DNA of 64,000 nucleotides from Bicyclus anynana (Eukaryota; Arthropoda; Insecta; Lepidoptera; Nymphalidae). Made by a program: the position numbers and the translations under genes. The DNA lies in the NCBI RefSeq assembly GCF_947172395.1, contig NC_069099.1:9057740-9121739 (forward strand), given 5' to 3'. Numbering within the stretch: the stretch's first letter is position 1; each line of letters starts with the position of its first letter. The notes beneath the pieces were generated by a model. It was not told where the DNA came from. It did no database searches and saw only the letters and a program-made list of their open reading frames with translations. This document shows positions 35,249-43,189 of the stretch, piece after piece.

Positions 35249-38200
35249 CTTCGGAGAGTGAGTTTGGAGTCACAAAATACTGTAGAAGTGAAGTGAAGTG
35301 ACGAACCACAGTGTGTCAATCTCTGATAAAACCACACACATACACGTGCGCAAGCACAAAACCGTAAATCCGCCGTGCAACCTCCACGTGGTACGCTTTG
35401 GGTAACGCTAATGTCGGCGGTAATTTTTTTTTTAATTTTTTTTTGATTTGGGCCAATTGAAAAAAAATTAAAATTTTTTTTTTTTTGTTTCTCAAAAATT
35501 TTCGATTTTTTTTTTTCTTAAATTTTTCAAGTCACTAATACAAAATTGAGAGAAAAATGAAAAAAAAAATTTTTTTCATTTTTGATAAAAATTATGACAT
35601 TTTCAGAGCGAAATTCTTGCTCCTTTAATTTTTTCAAAAATTCGATCAAGTGGGAAAAAAAAACGGTTGGCTGGATTGAATTGAAACTTTGTAGGGTTTT
35701 TGTGGGTATATTGAACAGTAAAAGGCACACTTAACGTCAGTGGTTTCCGCAATATTTTTGATTGGGCGCTTGATTTTCCAAAAAACGACAAAAAGTCCTT
35801 TTTTGGATGCTTTTTCAAATTCATGTAATGATTGAAAAAAAAATTTTTTTTCAAAATTCAATTGCTAATCCTTGTAGAAAATTTATTCAAGTTTTTAAAA
35901 CCAACCTCAAAATTTCTGTGCGATCATTGGTTGCTGAGATATTGGTAATCAAAGACAAAATAATCTTTTTCCATTCAAACATCGATATCTCAGCGAGAAA
36001 TACTCGTATCGATCCAAAAACTAAACACTTAGAGCTACAATTTTGGTTTTTTTTTTTTGCTGTACGACCATTTTTGTATAAGTTACAGCCTGTTGAAAAT
36101 CCCCCAAAAATTTGGATTTTTTTTCTGCTCCCTTAATTTTTGTGCATAGTGTAGAATTGTACCATACCTTATATACATCTGTTAAAAAATATAAATAGAA
36201 GAAAATATTGGTTCTATTTAAATTTAAATTTTGCATTCGTAAAACTGAGAGACGAACACAACCCCATGAGAAATGTATTTGCTTGCGCACCAGACGAGAA
36301 CTTCGATATAAATACAAATCAAATTCAAATTCGTCTTTGGAAAGTTTGAAGGGTATTCTCGAATGAAAATATTCCAGTAGTAGGCACTTAGAGTTAAAAA
36401 AAATAATAAGGCAAGATTTCGTCATTCTTTACGATCGACTACGTTCTTGAGGGATTCAAAAGTACAATCCGGACGCTCGTTTTAAACGACGCCACTCGAG
36501 ACTAACTGCGACCCCAGACTTATGGAACGGTCGCGAGCTTGCTTCTAGCTCGTTGCTTTCGTTTTATCTTCTGAAAGCCCTTCAATAATATGGCGTTGAC
36601 TTAATATGTTATGTAAATTTTATGGGAAACTGTAAAGATTGTTTTTATCCTCATTCAGTTTTTTATTAAAATTATTTTAAACAGAATATAAGTTATATTG
36701 TAATTCTTATTGTTATAGAAACATCTTCAGAGGACAGATCATCATCGACTGAGGGTGAAGAAGACGAGTTTGGTGAATTCGATCCCTTTGCAACCGCACC
36801 GTCCCTTCATTCGCCAGATAGCGGACGCTCCGATCCACGATACGCTAACGCTCCTCGAAGAAATCCCAGTCCATATTATTACGGCGACCTGTTTAAAACT
36901 GCCCCGCCTCCACCCGCACCATCAGCTCCAACAGTTTCTTCCACTTCTTCGTCACGTGGACCACGATACAGGAAGTCTGCGAGCCTTGACGCACCTCACG
37001 TGGCGCAAAGACCGAATCTGCCTAAAAGATTCTCAGTGGCGGAAGATGGCTTTCGTGAGTTAGAACGATCGTCGTCATCGTCGGGCGAGAGCGCGTGGAT
37101 GCCGCCGAGGCGCCGAGGGCGCGACGCGGCCGGCTGCGCATGCGCCGCGCCCGAAGATGTAGAGGAGCATAGATCTTCTCGTAGCGTCTTTTACGTGCCA
37201 GCGCCGCTGCCACGCTGGCCACAAGAAATGACCACACGACAGATATATGAAACTGCCTTTGACTGTAAAATTGCCCGTTCTGATGATGACTTAGATGATT
37301 TTGACCGCGTCAGCAATCATCCAGCTCTATTGCAAGCTGAAGAACGTAAAACTTTCTCTTCTGCGTCATCTGCATTTGAAGCTGTCGAACGTAGCGAACC
37401 AGATTATAAAGGTCGCCGTAAGGTGACTATGAAAACTGATAGCGTACGGCGTTCTAAGATTCCTACGATACGTCAAAAAAAAGAAAATGAAACCAATCCA
37501 TCGGCGTTATCTGAAGAGCTAGAGAAAGTACATATCGAAGAGGAAGAGAGAACTGCTACATCTCAGTTACCACTTAGGGGTTATACTCCTTCTCCGCCAT
37601 CAACCGCACCGTTGCCCACAAAATTTCAACAGAAAGATGGATCTGCAATGAATAGTATTAAAAGTGCTCCAAATTTACCCCAGACACAGCCGGCACATCC
37701 ACGGTTGAAAGACTTGCGACTTCCAGTGAAATCGCTTCGGGCCCGGGATACGCCGACTAGCAGCGATGCTAGCATGACAGATGTCAAAGCATCGGTTTCA
37801 ACTGAACTAGATGTTGGACAGCGTCTTAGAGATTCGAGCCGCGAATCACGTGATGGTGATGATGAAAGAGCACAATCTAAAGACGGTATTTTTTTAGAGA
37901 TTAAGGGTCGACCCACTTCCGATTCAGATACACCTGAAATGAATCGGTACAAGGGGCCCAAGGGGGTCGGCCCTATAATGGAGTTTAAAGGCAGGCCCGG
38001 TGTCGCACGCCCGCGACGAAAATATTCGAGCACTGAGAGTATGGCGACCAGCAGTAGTGGCGGAAGTATGGAGTCGCTACGAAGCAGTAACAGCGAAGGT
38101 GATAGAAGTAGCAGTAGTTCAGAAAGTCGTCATTCGTCATCTTTAAGCTCTCATAGCTCGGATTCCGGAAATGTGCCATTTATAAAATCACATCATATGC

Positions 38201-40650
38201 AGTTGTCGGGGTTTGGGCATCATCCGACTAAGCTACATATTTTGAGCCCTATATCAGATAAATCTTCCCAAGAGCCAGCATCGGAAACATCCGATAATAA
38301 TAAAAATAACAATTCCCAAAAGGTATCTCCTGAAGATGTTGAAACTGGAAATACAACGATACAAACTACTGTTGAAATCTTAGCAAAACCTAAAAGACGC
38401 GCTTTACAAAACAGAAATTTACTAAATCTGACGTTTAGACACTCTACACCAGGCGATACTGAAATTCAAGGATCAGATAGTGGCATATCAATTCATTCTA
38501 GAGAGGGCGTTGATTCGAGAAATGCGTTTATTAATTTTAAAAATAGCAACACTGAAGAAGAACGTAAAGATGACACCGTTGATTTATCAGATCTTCCATT
38601 CGATATGCCGAAGTTGCGCCGAAGACGTGCAGAGGCAGATGTTGATTTGAGATCTTTGCCTTTTGACATGCCTAAACTACGACGTAAACTACGCGGACAG
38701 TCCTTGCAACTGAATAATGATTTTGGAGAGGCTATTTCTAACGCTTCCTCGAGCCAAAGCGTGCAAGATTTAAATCAAGGTGAGTCACTGTGTATTTTGT
38801 TATAGGTACCTACCACTTAACCACAAATACAATATATCTGTAATCAAATTTCAAAGATGTACTTACTGTAAATCAAAATCAGAGTTCAGTTTATTCCGGA
38901 TACAATTATGTCAGAGTCTATTATGTCCAAGGATTTACGTGTCAATCCTATAAGAAAGAAATCTGCGGAGGGTCTGTCACTTCGAATCTTCAAATCTTTC
39001 GGAGAAACTCGAAGTGACTGCTACCGAATTATGCCGATTAAGACGTATGACTCTGGATTTCTCTATGGTTTACGCAACTGTTTCCCAACGCCCTCCCAAT
39101 ATTTAATTTGCTTGAGTGCTTCTTGTAACTTTTTCCTGTGTGTACGAAGCAATTTGTAAACGCACAGAGTTAGGTTAACCAACTTGCTACAACTATTTGA
39201 CATGTAAGCGGCTTAGACATGACTTTGTAAACCGAATTTAACCAAACACTTTTTAAAATTTTTGTCAGGCCAAAGTTAATATCTTTATTTTACTTATTAA
39301 AATTCCACAATTGCGCGACTAAAGCGACCATAGATTTCATTATAATAGTGAAGCATTTAGCGTTTGAGGCTTTTGTATTTACGTTGCGTATTTTTTCAGG
39401 TAAAAAGCATCGTGAAAAATTGACTTTGAATTTTGATGGCGGCAATACTGGCTCCAGTACTGCCAAGGGACTACATTTGAACTTGGGCCCCATCGCGCCG
39501 CCACGGGACTTGGTTGATGCTTCCCTTCCACTTGACCGACAAGGGTATGTAATAACTACAAACTTTGTATTGACTTGGGAAACTTTTGTGGAAGTTTATG
39601 ATTGAGTGTGGTTTGCTTTAACATATTGTTGTGAAGGCTAGTTTCTTATTCTTAGCGTATTTGTATAACTTGAAATGCTTGTATACTACGATACTTTCAT
39701 GGATGTTTTTAATGTTTTGATATTTATAAACAAAACATAGATTTTATAAGACATTTGAATCGATTCAGACTTTGGGAAATCTTAAAAGAAAATATTTAAA
39801 ATTTATTGTTTTGCTTTTTTCTTTGAGCTCCAAAGCTCCCAAAAATACAATCTTTATTTCGATACAAGCTTTGCACTCAAAGTTAGCATTATTAATTTTA
39901 TTTATATAATTACAGGTGGTATCATGGAACGTTGTCGCGCTTGGAAGCAGAGGGTTTACTTAGAGATGCGGAGGAGGGCGCGTTTTTAGTCAGAAACAGT
40001 GAATCCGCTAAACACGACTACTCGCTTAGTTTGAAGTAAGTTGCCTTATACTTTTACTGTTTATTTTACATCTTCATCATTTATTTTTAATGGTTTATTA
40101 CAACACCTGGCCTCACCTGGTAGGAGAGGGGATTTATAACTTAGACCCATCACGTTCAAACGCAGGTCGGTGGGCTTTAGGACAATGTTAAACTATCTGA
40201 TGAGCAAACGGGACCGATGGCTTAGTGTGATTTCCAAGCAAAGGGTGTAACACTAATATCCCAATTCTAGGTTGCTATTAGCAATTCTTGGGAGAAAGAA
40301 TAAGTCAATATTTCAAAACCTGATTCAGAACCTCATGATCAGAACCCATTTTATACATTGGGTCGACGAGGCAAAATTTATTAAACTCAGGTTTAAGTTA
40401 CAATAAATATGTGATCAGATTAATGTTTAAGAGTATGCATTTAATATTTTTTTGTATTTCCAGATCTACCCGTGGCTTTATGCACATGCGTGTATGCCGT
40501 GGAATCGACGGCTATACCCTGGGAGGAGCAGCGACCGCTTTCCCCACAGTGCCAGCTCTCATGAAACATTACGTCACGGCACAGAGGCTCCCAGTGCGTG
40601 GAGCTGAACACATGGCTCTCTCAACACCACTGCCAGCTGTAATGCTTTGA
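14744..40650 (+). CDS. Shb-like: SH2 domain adapter protein, SHB/SHD/SHE/SHF family (six coding exons)
   Basis: This is the spliced gene as a whole; exon limits are given in the following entries. The joined frame is 3009 bases: 1002 codons plus TGA. The C-terminal SH2 domain (about residues 902-1002) begins WYHGTLSR, has the phosphotyrosine-binding FLVR arginine at R927, and then HDYSLSLK and GFMHMR. It ends close to the C-terminus with LPVRGAEHMAL. These phrases and the preceding ASLPLDRQ are diagnostic of the SHB family, whose members link activated tyrosine kinases to downstream effectors. The upstream 900 residues are basic and Ser/Pro-rich with scattered tyrosines, presumably disordered docking sequence. 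At 1002 residues it is longer than vertebrate family members. No enzyme domain is present. Cytoplasmic location is inferred, as no signal peptide or membrane segment is evident. Confidence 0.9.
14813..17205 (+). other. Intron 1, proximal part; no gene or repeat recognised
   Basis: The stretch is AT-rich without a convincing exon. A short palindrome AGCAAAGTTTGCT lies near 15579, and TGCAAACCCTGGTTTGCA lies near 16723. Confidence 0.5.
17206..17592. repeat. Tandem duplication, two units of about 190 bp
   Basis: Unit 1 (about 17212-17395) and unit 2 (about 17397-17590) share TAGTCATGTAG, TTAGCTACATTATCT, AATCCCTTTGATGTT, CTCTAATCGAGACAAACA and TTCTTTATCCCATCGTGTC. They differ at scattered bases and small indels, so the duplication is not very recent. 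Confidence 0.85.
17887..18073 (-). mobile_element. Non-autonomous Helitron-like element
   Basis: In antisense it shows CTAG, then a decayed GCGGTTCCACCGCG stem, CCCGTTCCCGCCAGAATACG and TTTCTAGTGGTAAAAGAA. It ends at a TTATTATTAAAGAGG-type 5' end. Confidence 0.55.
18077..18297 (-). mobile_element. tRNA-derived SINE, family A, 5'-truncated
   Basis: Antisense tail CTTTACAAGCTAGCCCTTAA is followed by the body with CACCCCTTTCGGTTTCTACA, CATCGTACCGGAACGC and ACTAGCCACGGCCGAAGCC. The tRNA-like head is absent. Confidence 0.8.
18298..19744 (+). other. Intron 1, no gene or repeat recognised
   Basis: Several short open frames occur, but none has protein-like composition or good splice borders. Confidence 0.5.
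19745..20081 (+). mobile_element. Composite Helitron-like element
   Basis: The left part (GGTAATCTCTGGATCTACTGAA, TTGAAAATTCTTGTACCACT) and the right end (GGGAACAGGAACTACGCGGG ... TTGGCTAG) belong to the Helitron-like group. Between them lies an unrelated block around GACGCAAAAAGAGGGGTG and CTGTGGCACCATAGCTCCC, apparently another inserted or captured repeat. Confidence 0.5.
20410..20792. mobile_element. Non-autonomous DNA transposon with short TIRs, TA target duplication
   Basis: The left end CAGGAAGAAAATTTTTTTAG and the right end, read inverted as CAGGGTGATTCGG...TTTAGTGCAG, share TTTAGTGC(A/G)GATATTTTT. The element is flanked by TA on both sides (20408-20409 and 20793-20794), as Tc1/mariner-type elements are. 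It has no transposase frame. Confidence 0.65.
20850..21052 (+). mobile_element. SINE family C copy
   Basis: It shows GTCCAGGTCATGCACCTC, TGTGCATTTTAAGAAAT, CACGTGTCTCAAACG, GTCTGCCAATCCGCATTGAG and TCTCATTCTGATAGGAGACT in the family order. The 3' TGATGA tail is decayed. Confidence 0.7.
21053..21942 (+). other. Intron 1, no gene or repeat recognised
   Basis: AT-rich sequence without coding signals. Confidence 0.5.
21943..22414 (+). mobile_element. Helitron-like element with expanded G-rich tract
   Basis: It ends CTTGACCGGGTCCG-CTAG at 22414 before T. The likely 5' end is TCATACCGGAATAAGATT after A at 21942. About 22145-22360 is almost pure G with scattered T and A, mainly GGGGTAGGG and GGGGTGGGG variants. 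A second copy of the 3' region with a much shorter C-rich tract lies inverted at 31082-31190. Confidence 0.6.
22145..22360. repeat. G-rich (TAGGGG/TGGGG)n minisatellite
   Basis: More than thirty runs of three or more G occur within 216 bp on the plus strand, interrupted by single T or TA. The tract is predicted to form G-quadruplexes. It is not the insect telomere repeat TTAGG. Confidence 0.85.
22575..22745. repeat. Cluster of inverted GGATAAA/TTTATCC motifs
   Basis: TTTATCCACCGGGGATA, GAGTGGATAAAACG, GGGGGATAAACGTTTTATCC and CCCCGTGGATAAATT alternate in orientation within about 90 bp. They form several possible stems. GC content is well above the flanks. The element type was not recognised. 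Confidence 0.55.
22746..23345 (+). other. Intron 1, nothing recognised
   Basis: No exon, RNA gene or repeat family could be supported. Confidence 0.5.
23346..23436 (+). mobile_element. SINE family A, internal fragment
   Basis: GGTTAGGTTACCACCCTAC, CAAAGCCGATTCGCCTAACG and GCGTTCCGGTACGATGCCGT match the family body. The tail and head are missing. Confidence 0.7.
23781..23926. mobile_element. MITE family E, copy 2
   Basis: It contains AACGCCAAAAATGAAAAGGC, TTTTAAAAACGCTGTCC, AACGTTCGTTAGAAAAAC and TCTCGTGCGAACGGGGGC. The same order of blocks is seen at 52827-52944. Confidence 0.6.
24003..24184. mobile_element. MITE family F, copy 1
   Basis: The left end GGTAAGTTCGTTGATGACAC and the right end, read inverted as TATAGCTTGGCAATTTCGTT, form terminal inverted repeats. 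The GC-rich centre includes ATGATATGCGGGCGACGGGG and CCATCGGGAGTGTTACG. A second copy lies inverted at 48761-48931. Confidence 0.75.
24356..24539 (+). mobile_element. tRNA-derived SINE, family B, full copy
   Basis: The tRNA-like head (24356-24428) has an A-box region TAGCTCAACGGTAAGAGC and a B box GGTTCGATCCC at 24407-24417. The body follows, with TCGTACCCACTCCTAATACA, GGAGGGGAATGGGAATAT and an A-rich tail. It is not a functional tRNA gene, for the same reason as family A. Confidence 0.8.
24540..25062 (+). other. Intron 1, nothing recognised
   Basis: An open frame at 24611-24847 has no recognisable features or splice borders. Confidence 0.5.
25063..25162 (+). mobile_element. Short Helitron-like element (internally deleted)
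   Basis: It begins TCTATACTTATATTATTT after A and ends GGCGTCGG-CTAG before T. Both ends are intact in style but only 100 bp apart. Confidence 0.6.
25163..26599 (+). other. Intron 1, distal part; nothing recognised
   Basis: AT-rich with no supported exon or repeat. It ends with the acceptor TTTTTGTTACAG at 26588-26599. Confidence 0.5.
26600..27026 (+). CDS. Shb-like: SH2 adapter gene, coding exon 2 (residues 24-166)
   Basis: The exon is bounded by acceptor TTACAG and donor GTGAGT, and ends in phase 1. It encodes a strongly charged region rich in Arg, Ser, Glu and Tyr, in which (Y/F)(D/E)xES-type phrases recur (for example YDFESRR, YEYESKR, ADYESARR). A Pro/Ser/Glu-rich stretch and QPYYES follow. 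GC content is far above the flanks. The several tyrosines in acidic surroundings could be kinase targets, as in SHB proteins, but this is inference. Confidence 0.85.
27027..28375 (+). other. Intron 2, first part
   Basis: A weak Helitron-like fragment ends TTGCTAG at about 27388, with ACAGGAACTACGCGAG before it. Otherwise nothing was recognised. Confidence 0.45.
28376..28547. mobile_element. MITE with long terminal inverted repeats
   Basis: The left arm CCTAGTGGGAGTTTTCAATG...CGTTTACGTAAACGCGAATT is mirrored by the right arm, read inverted as CCTAGTGGCAGTTTGATACT...CGTTAACGTAAACGCGAATT. The centre contains ATAGCGCTGTGTCAATTCC. Length is about 172 bp. No coding capacity. Confidence 0.7.
28548..30153 (+). 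other. Intron 2, no gene or repeat recognised
   Basis: AT-rich. A palindromic TGACGTCA-type CRE-like core lies at about 29821 next to TTACGTCAC; function is unknown. Confidence 0.5.
30154..30285 (+). mobile_element. Short Helitron-like element, divergent
   Basis: It begins TCTTAATAAATGTGAAAGG after A and ends GAGCCGCG-CTAG before T. The middle carries GATGAAATTTGGTAGGGAAG. Confidence 0.5.
30286..30861 (+). other. Intron 2, nothing recognised
   Basis: An open frame at 30441-30629 shows no features that support coding. Confidence 0.5.
30862..31060 (-). mobile_element. Non-autonomous Helitron-like element, second subfamily
   Basis: In antisense it has CTAG-AGGACGCTCGCGAC, CCATGGATTTTTCCGGGATC, CTATTTCCATTCCAAATTTC and a CACACA run, and ends in TTTATAATATAAATG. 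Confidence 0.55.
31082..31190 (-). mobile_element. Helitron-like 3' end with CCCTACCC repeats
   Basis: CTAG-CAGACCCGGTCAAGC followed by a CCCTACCCCTACCC tract is the inverse of the 3' region at 22140-22414. The 5' limit was not found. Confidence 0.55.
31495..31690 (+). mobile_element. Old SINE related to family A
   Basis: A B-box-like GTTCGATACCCAGC is followed by GCAGGCTTCGGCCGGG, GTTACCTTCATACCAGC and CCAAACGATTTAACG. These correspond in order to the family A body but with many substitutions. Confidence 0.5.
31776..31840 (+). mobile_element. SINE family C, 3' end
   Basis: CTCTCATTCTGAGAGGAGAC, TCGAGCTCTGCAGTGAGC and the TGATAATGATGA tail are intact. The GC-rich array begins directly at this tail. 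Confidence 0.7.
31841..33200. repeat. GC-rich tandem array of 13-14 units with GGCCGAAGGCC palindromes
   Basis: The anchor AGAGGCCAT (or GGAGGCCCT) recurs about every 74-119 bp, for example near 31951, 32036, 32150, 32224, 32339, 32423, 32533, 32648, 32728, 32817, 32931 and 33120. A unit contains CACAAACCCCCGGCCGAAGG, one or two CGGCCGAAGGCCG hairpins, GCGCGTTCCGTTTTTTGTGC, a GGTAAAATGCCCAGCCG block and a TAGCCACG block. Long and short units differ by the second palindrome. Lack of stops creates long frames on both strands (530 codons on minus, 31640-33232), which are products of the repeat and not genes. The array lies inside intron 2. Confidence 0.9.
33201..34374 (+). other. Intron 2, repeat remnants between array and foldback element
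   Basis: About 33276-33400 (TTGAATTCATTCAGTAGTTT, GCGTGATGCCC, GGACAGACAGACAGAC) is the inverse of 47240-47330. About 33895-34045 (GTTGCCCTGAACTTTGC, TTAAAATCCGTTCAGTAG, CAGACAGACAGACAG) is another dispersed-repeat remnant. No exon was found. Confidence 0.5.
34375..36151. mobile_element. Foldback element with 567-756 bp inverted arms, TA target duplication
   Basis: The left arm 34375-35130 and the right arm 35585-36151 are reverse complements with very few differences. The left arm has about 190 bp (about 34517-34705) that the right arm lacks. The ends read (T/C)ACTATGCACAAAAATTAAGG and are flanked by TA (34373-34374 and 36152-36153), as Tc1/mariner-type insertions are. The central 454 bp holds a CA microsatellite and a short non-palindromic sequence. 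Mirrored open frames in the arms have no recognisable domain. No transposase was found. Confidence 0.8.
35177..35248 (+). repeat. CA microsatellite
   Basis: About 35 CA dinucleotides interrupted once by CTCTCT, located in the spacer of the foldback element. Confidence 0.95.
36152..36718 (+). other. Intron 2, distal part
   Basis: No repeat or exon was recognised. It ends with acceptor TTATTGTTATAG at 36707-36718. Confidence 0.5.
36719..38779 (+). CDS. Shb-like: SH2 adapter gene, coding exon 3 (residues 166-853)
   Basis: The acceptor TTATAG and donor GTGAGT frame a 2061-base exon, phase 1 to phase 1. It encodes an acidic start (ETSSEDRSSS), NPSPYYYGDLFK, a Pro-rich APPPPAPSAP and long Ser/Arg-rich stretches including SSSSESRHSSSLSSHSS. 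Near the end lie two copies of LPFDMPKLRR at residues 791-800 and 812-821, 21 residues apart. No folded domain was recognised. The composition indicates a disordered docking region with possible proline-motif partners. Confidence 0.9.
38780..39399 (+). other. Intron 3 (620 bp)
   Basis: Bounded by GTGAGT and TTTTTTCAG. Nothing else was recognised. Confidence 0.7.
39400..39544 (+). CDS. Shb-like: SH2 adapter gene, coding exon 4 (residues 853-901)
   Basis: Phase 1 to phase 2. It encodes the linker before SH2 and ends DASLPLDRQG, a phrase conserved just before the SH2 domain in SHB-family proteins. Acceptor TTTTTTCAG, donor GTATGT. Confidence 0.9.
39545..39915 (+). other. Intron 4 (371 bp)
   Basis: Bounded by GTATGT and ATAATTACAG. 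Nothing else was recognised. Confidence 0.7.
39916..40035 (+). CDS. Shb-like: SH2 adapter gene, coding exon 5 (SH2, N-terminal half)
   Basis: Phase 2 to phase 2. It encodes residues 901-941, starting WYHGTLSR and including FLVRNSESAKHDYSLSL with the key arginine R927. The intron position after SLSLK splits the SH2 domain between its first and second halves. Donor GTAAGT. Confidence 0.95.
40036..40463 (+). other. Intron 5 (428 bp)
   Basis: Bounded by GTAAGT and TTGTATTTCCAG. Nothing else was recognised. Confidence 0.7.
40464..40650 (+). CDS. Shb-like: SH2 adapter gene, coding exon 6 (SH2, C-terminal half, stop)
   Basis: It encodes residues 941-1002: RGFMHMRVCRG, YTLGG, FPTVPALMKHY and LPVRGAEHMAL, then TGA at 40648. 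The protein ends almost directly after the SH2 domain, as SHB, SHD, SHE and SHF do. Confidence 0.95.
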
Positions 40651-41554
40651 AAACTTTGGGAACCATTGTTTGGAACGAATCAAAGAACCGATCGTGTTCT
40701 TTCAGCTTTGGAGCCATCGCTTCGTAGCGTTCGGGCCGGTGTATCGAGATATACATTAGCACTCTTGAGAACAGTGTAGTAAGATCCAATGTATATCAAG
40801 AAATGTATATAACTAAATACGCAATCAACTATGAGTTTTGCGTCAAATAATTTCTTTGATACTTAAGCGTAAATATAGCAGCAGTTATTTATTGTATGTG
40901 TATAGATTTAGTAACCAGTGAATAATACCAAAGAGTTATAGAATATACGTATACGTAGCGTTGATTTGCTACGGGGCTTGCAAAAATTTGTTCGCTCAAA
41001 ACGTTGCGTCATGCAACTCGAAGGGCGGGCGCCTTTATTTATTAGGATAGTCTCGAGAATGACTAAGGACGATGTAAAGCGTATTGAGCTACATACACTT
41101 TATCAGGATGTGGGGTGTTTTACGAAGGAAAATGAACCGTCTTGCCTAGATAATAAGTTATCAAATTAATTGAAACAAACATCAATTTACATTTTTCCGA
41201 GACTTTCCTCAATATGTAATTTCGGTGTCTGTTCTGTTACTCATGCTAGTCCCAAACCGCAGCCACCTGTATTGATGTATAGTAATAATGTATGTGATTA
41301 TTCAAATAAGCTTCATATTAATGTTATTCAAAATAATAATTATTTCTATATCGCAGTAGATTTGTTTACTCATTCATTTAATCGTGAACTAATTATTTCA
41401 GTAAATATTAATATATTTAACATAAATATAGTGACGCAAACGATATGACACATACAAGATATGGAAGGTCAAAAGGGCCAATTAGATAAAGTAAGGGCGG
41501 CATTAGAGTGCGATTCCAAAGAAGCGAGCATGAGTGAACCGGAGATAACACTAG
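40651..41554 (+). other. Probable 3' UTR of the SH2 adapter gene
   Basis: The polyadenylation site could not be fixed. Candidate signals are ATTAAA at 41902 and AATAAA at 42793, with none convincing closer to the stop. Short open frames here (40966-41646) have no recognisable products. Confidence 0.4.
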
Positions 41555-41712
41555 CAATAGCGCTATTCTGTAAAGATGTTTTTAAAACTCGACAATATGA
41601 ACCTCAGATTCGTCTCTATCTATCTCTTTTTAACACCATACTATAGATAGAGAAAGATAAAGACGAATGAGAAATGTTGTCGAGATATATAAGATTATAG
41701 AACAGCGCTACA
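41555..41712. mobile_element. MITE with imperfect palindromic structure
   Basis: AATAGCGCTATTCTG ... ACTCGACAA ... GATTCGTCTCTATCT at the left is mirrored by AAAGACGAATGAG ... TTGTCGAG ... GAACAGCGCTA at the right, around the loop AACACCATAC. The whole unit folds as one hairpin of about 158 nt. Confidence 0.65.
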
Positions 41713-43187
41713 GGAACAGACTAATCTAGGTTTTGATTGATGAAGTGATCATTTATAAATGCACGAGTCCACTGTTAGTGGAAAGTGTTTATTCATAAGT
41801 TAGTTTTATTTCAGCAGCTGTATTTAAAATGGCCTAAAGACAACGCTTAAGTCTTTTATGTTAATTTATATTAAACAATTTATTCTATGTTGATATTATC
41901 CATTAAAGTAATAATTTTAACATCAACTCAGGAAGGTCTTTGATGGCCGTAGTAGACATTACTGACTGACAGAAAAGTGATATGTAAGCTATCCTTCACT
42001 TGTGAACCCTAAAATAGCTCCTCAAAGGAGGTCCGCGGCAAACTTCGATAACAAATTTAATGTTGCTTTGGGAACGAGGTCGAATGTACTAAAAATGTTC
42101 GTTACGTTAAATATAACAATTTTGTGAGTGAACACTGTTATCGCACTAATCGATGCTTATACATAGACCTTATTTATATCGACATAGAGTTTAGTTTCCC
42201 TCGGATCACGATTGTGACTCATCGACTATTCAGTCACGAAAATTGTATCGATTTGAATAGGTACCAAACCCGGTGACATGAAATGTGGCACTCCCATATA
42301 AACGGTCTCTTTATTCAGGTAATTTCTACATATAGCTACAATAGAATTAAGATACTATTTCATTTTGCACCGTAGGTAAACGTTAGATTTTTCAATTCTG
42401 AGCTTAGAATTAGTAGTACAGAGTACAATCACATAGTTATTGAGATAATTTTTCAAACTGTAACAAAATAATACAAAAGTCGCTTTTGATTGCAAAGCTC
42501 GTGTCATTTATTTTTGAAATGAAATATCAATTAGAATCCTTATCTATGTTATCTATAACTATTACGTTAAATATTTTTTTCATTCTTTTTTAATACGTAC
42601 CTACATTAAATACCACAATTAGTGATAAATTTAGTCGTATAAATACGATATATTTACTAAAGATTCATAGATGAGTTTCATAATGAATCTGGGGTAGGTG
42701 TGATATTAGACCAAACATACACACTGTCTTCAATATTACACTTTTATTTGACATGTTTACTTAGAGGTGACTAACTTCTGTAAATAACCGTCAATAAAAC
42801 CGAGTTTTAAATCAAAAGCAACTTAACATAAGGGACGTAGAATATATTTATTATTTACTTAGGAAAACCATGTTTTGATACGGCTTTCATAATGTTTATT
42901 AAGTAAAAGCGTAGATAACACTTACGGTGTTAATTGTCACGGCAAATAATTAAGATCATAGAAAAAGAATGCACATGTTATGTAACATTCACATTGACTT
43001 ATTTATATTTTTTGTTATAATATTAGAATTAAGTAGGTTTAAAAAGTGTTTATGGACCCCTGGTATTTAATCCATAGATAAGATTTTCATTCAAGACTGT
43101 CACTTCATTTTTTTTTCAACTAAAAATTCGTACATAATTTGCTAATAGGCGAGAGAACCTAATTAAAAAAACTAAAACTAAAACGAC
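41713..43187 (+). other. Downstream sequence, nothing recognised
   Basis: AT-rich and possibly partly 3' UTR. No exon, RNA or repeat family could be supported. Confidence 0.5.
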
Positions 43188-43189
43188 AA

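Noticed and set aside
34854..35861. Paired 71- and 83-codon frames in the foldback arms
   Set aside because: They are mirror images of each other in the two arms, are biased by AT-rich codons (Phe/Lys) and overlap in several frames.
34375..36151. Parvovirus-like terminal hairpins (endogenous densovirus)
   Set aside because: There is no replication or capsid frame between or near the arms, and TA flanks with Tc1/mariner-like tips fit a DNA transposon better.
41461..41646. 61-codon frame after the adapter gene
   Set aside because: Its second half lies in the palindromic MITE, and no splice or homology support was seen.
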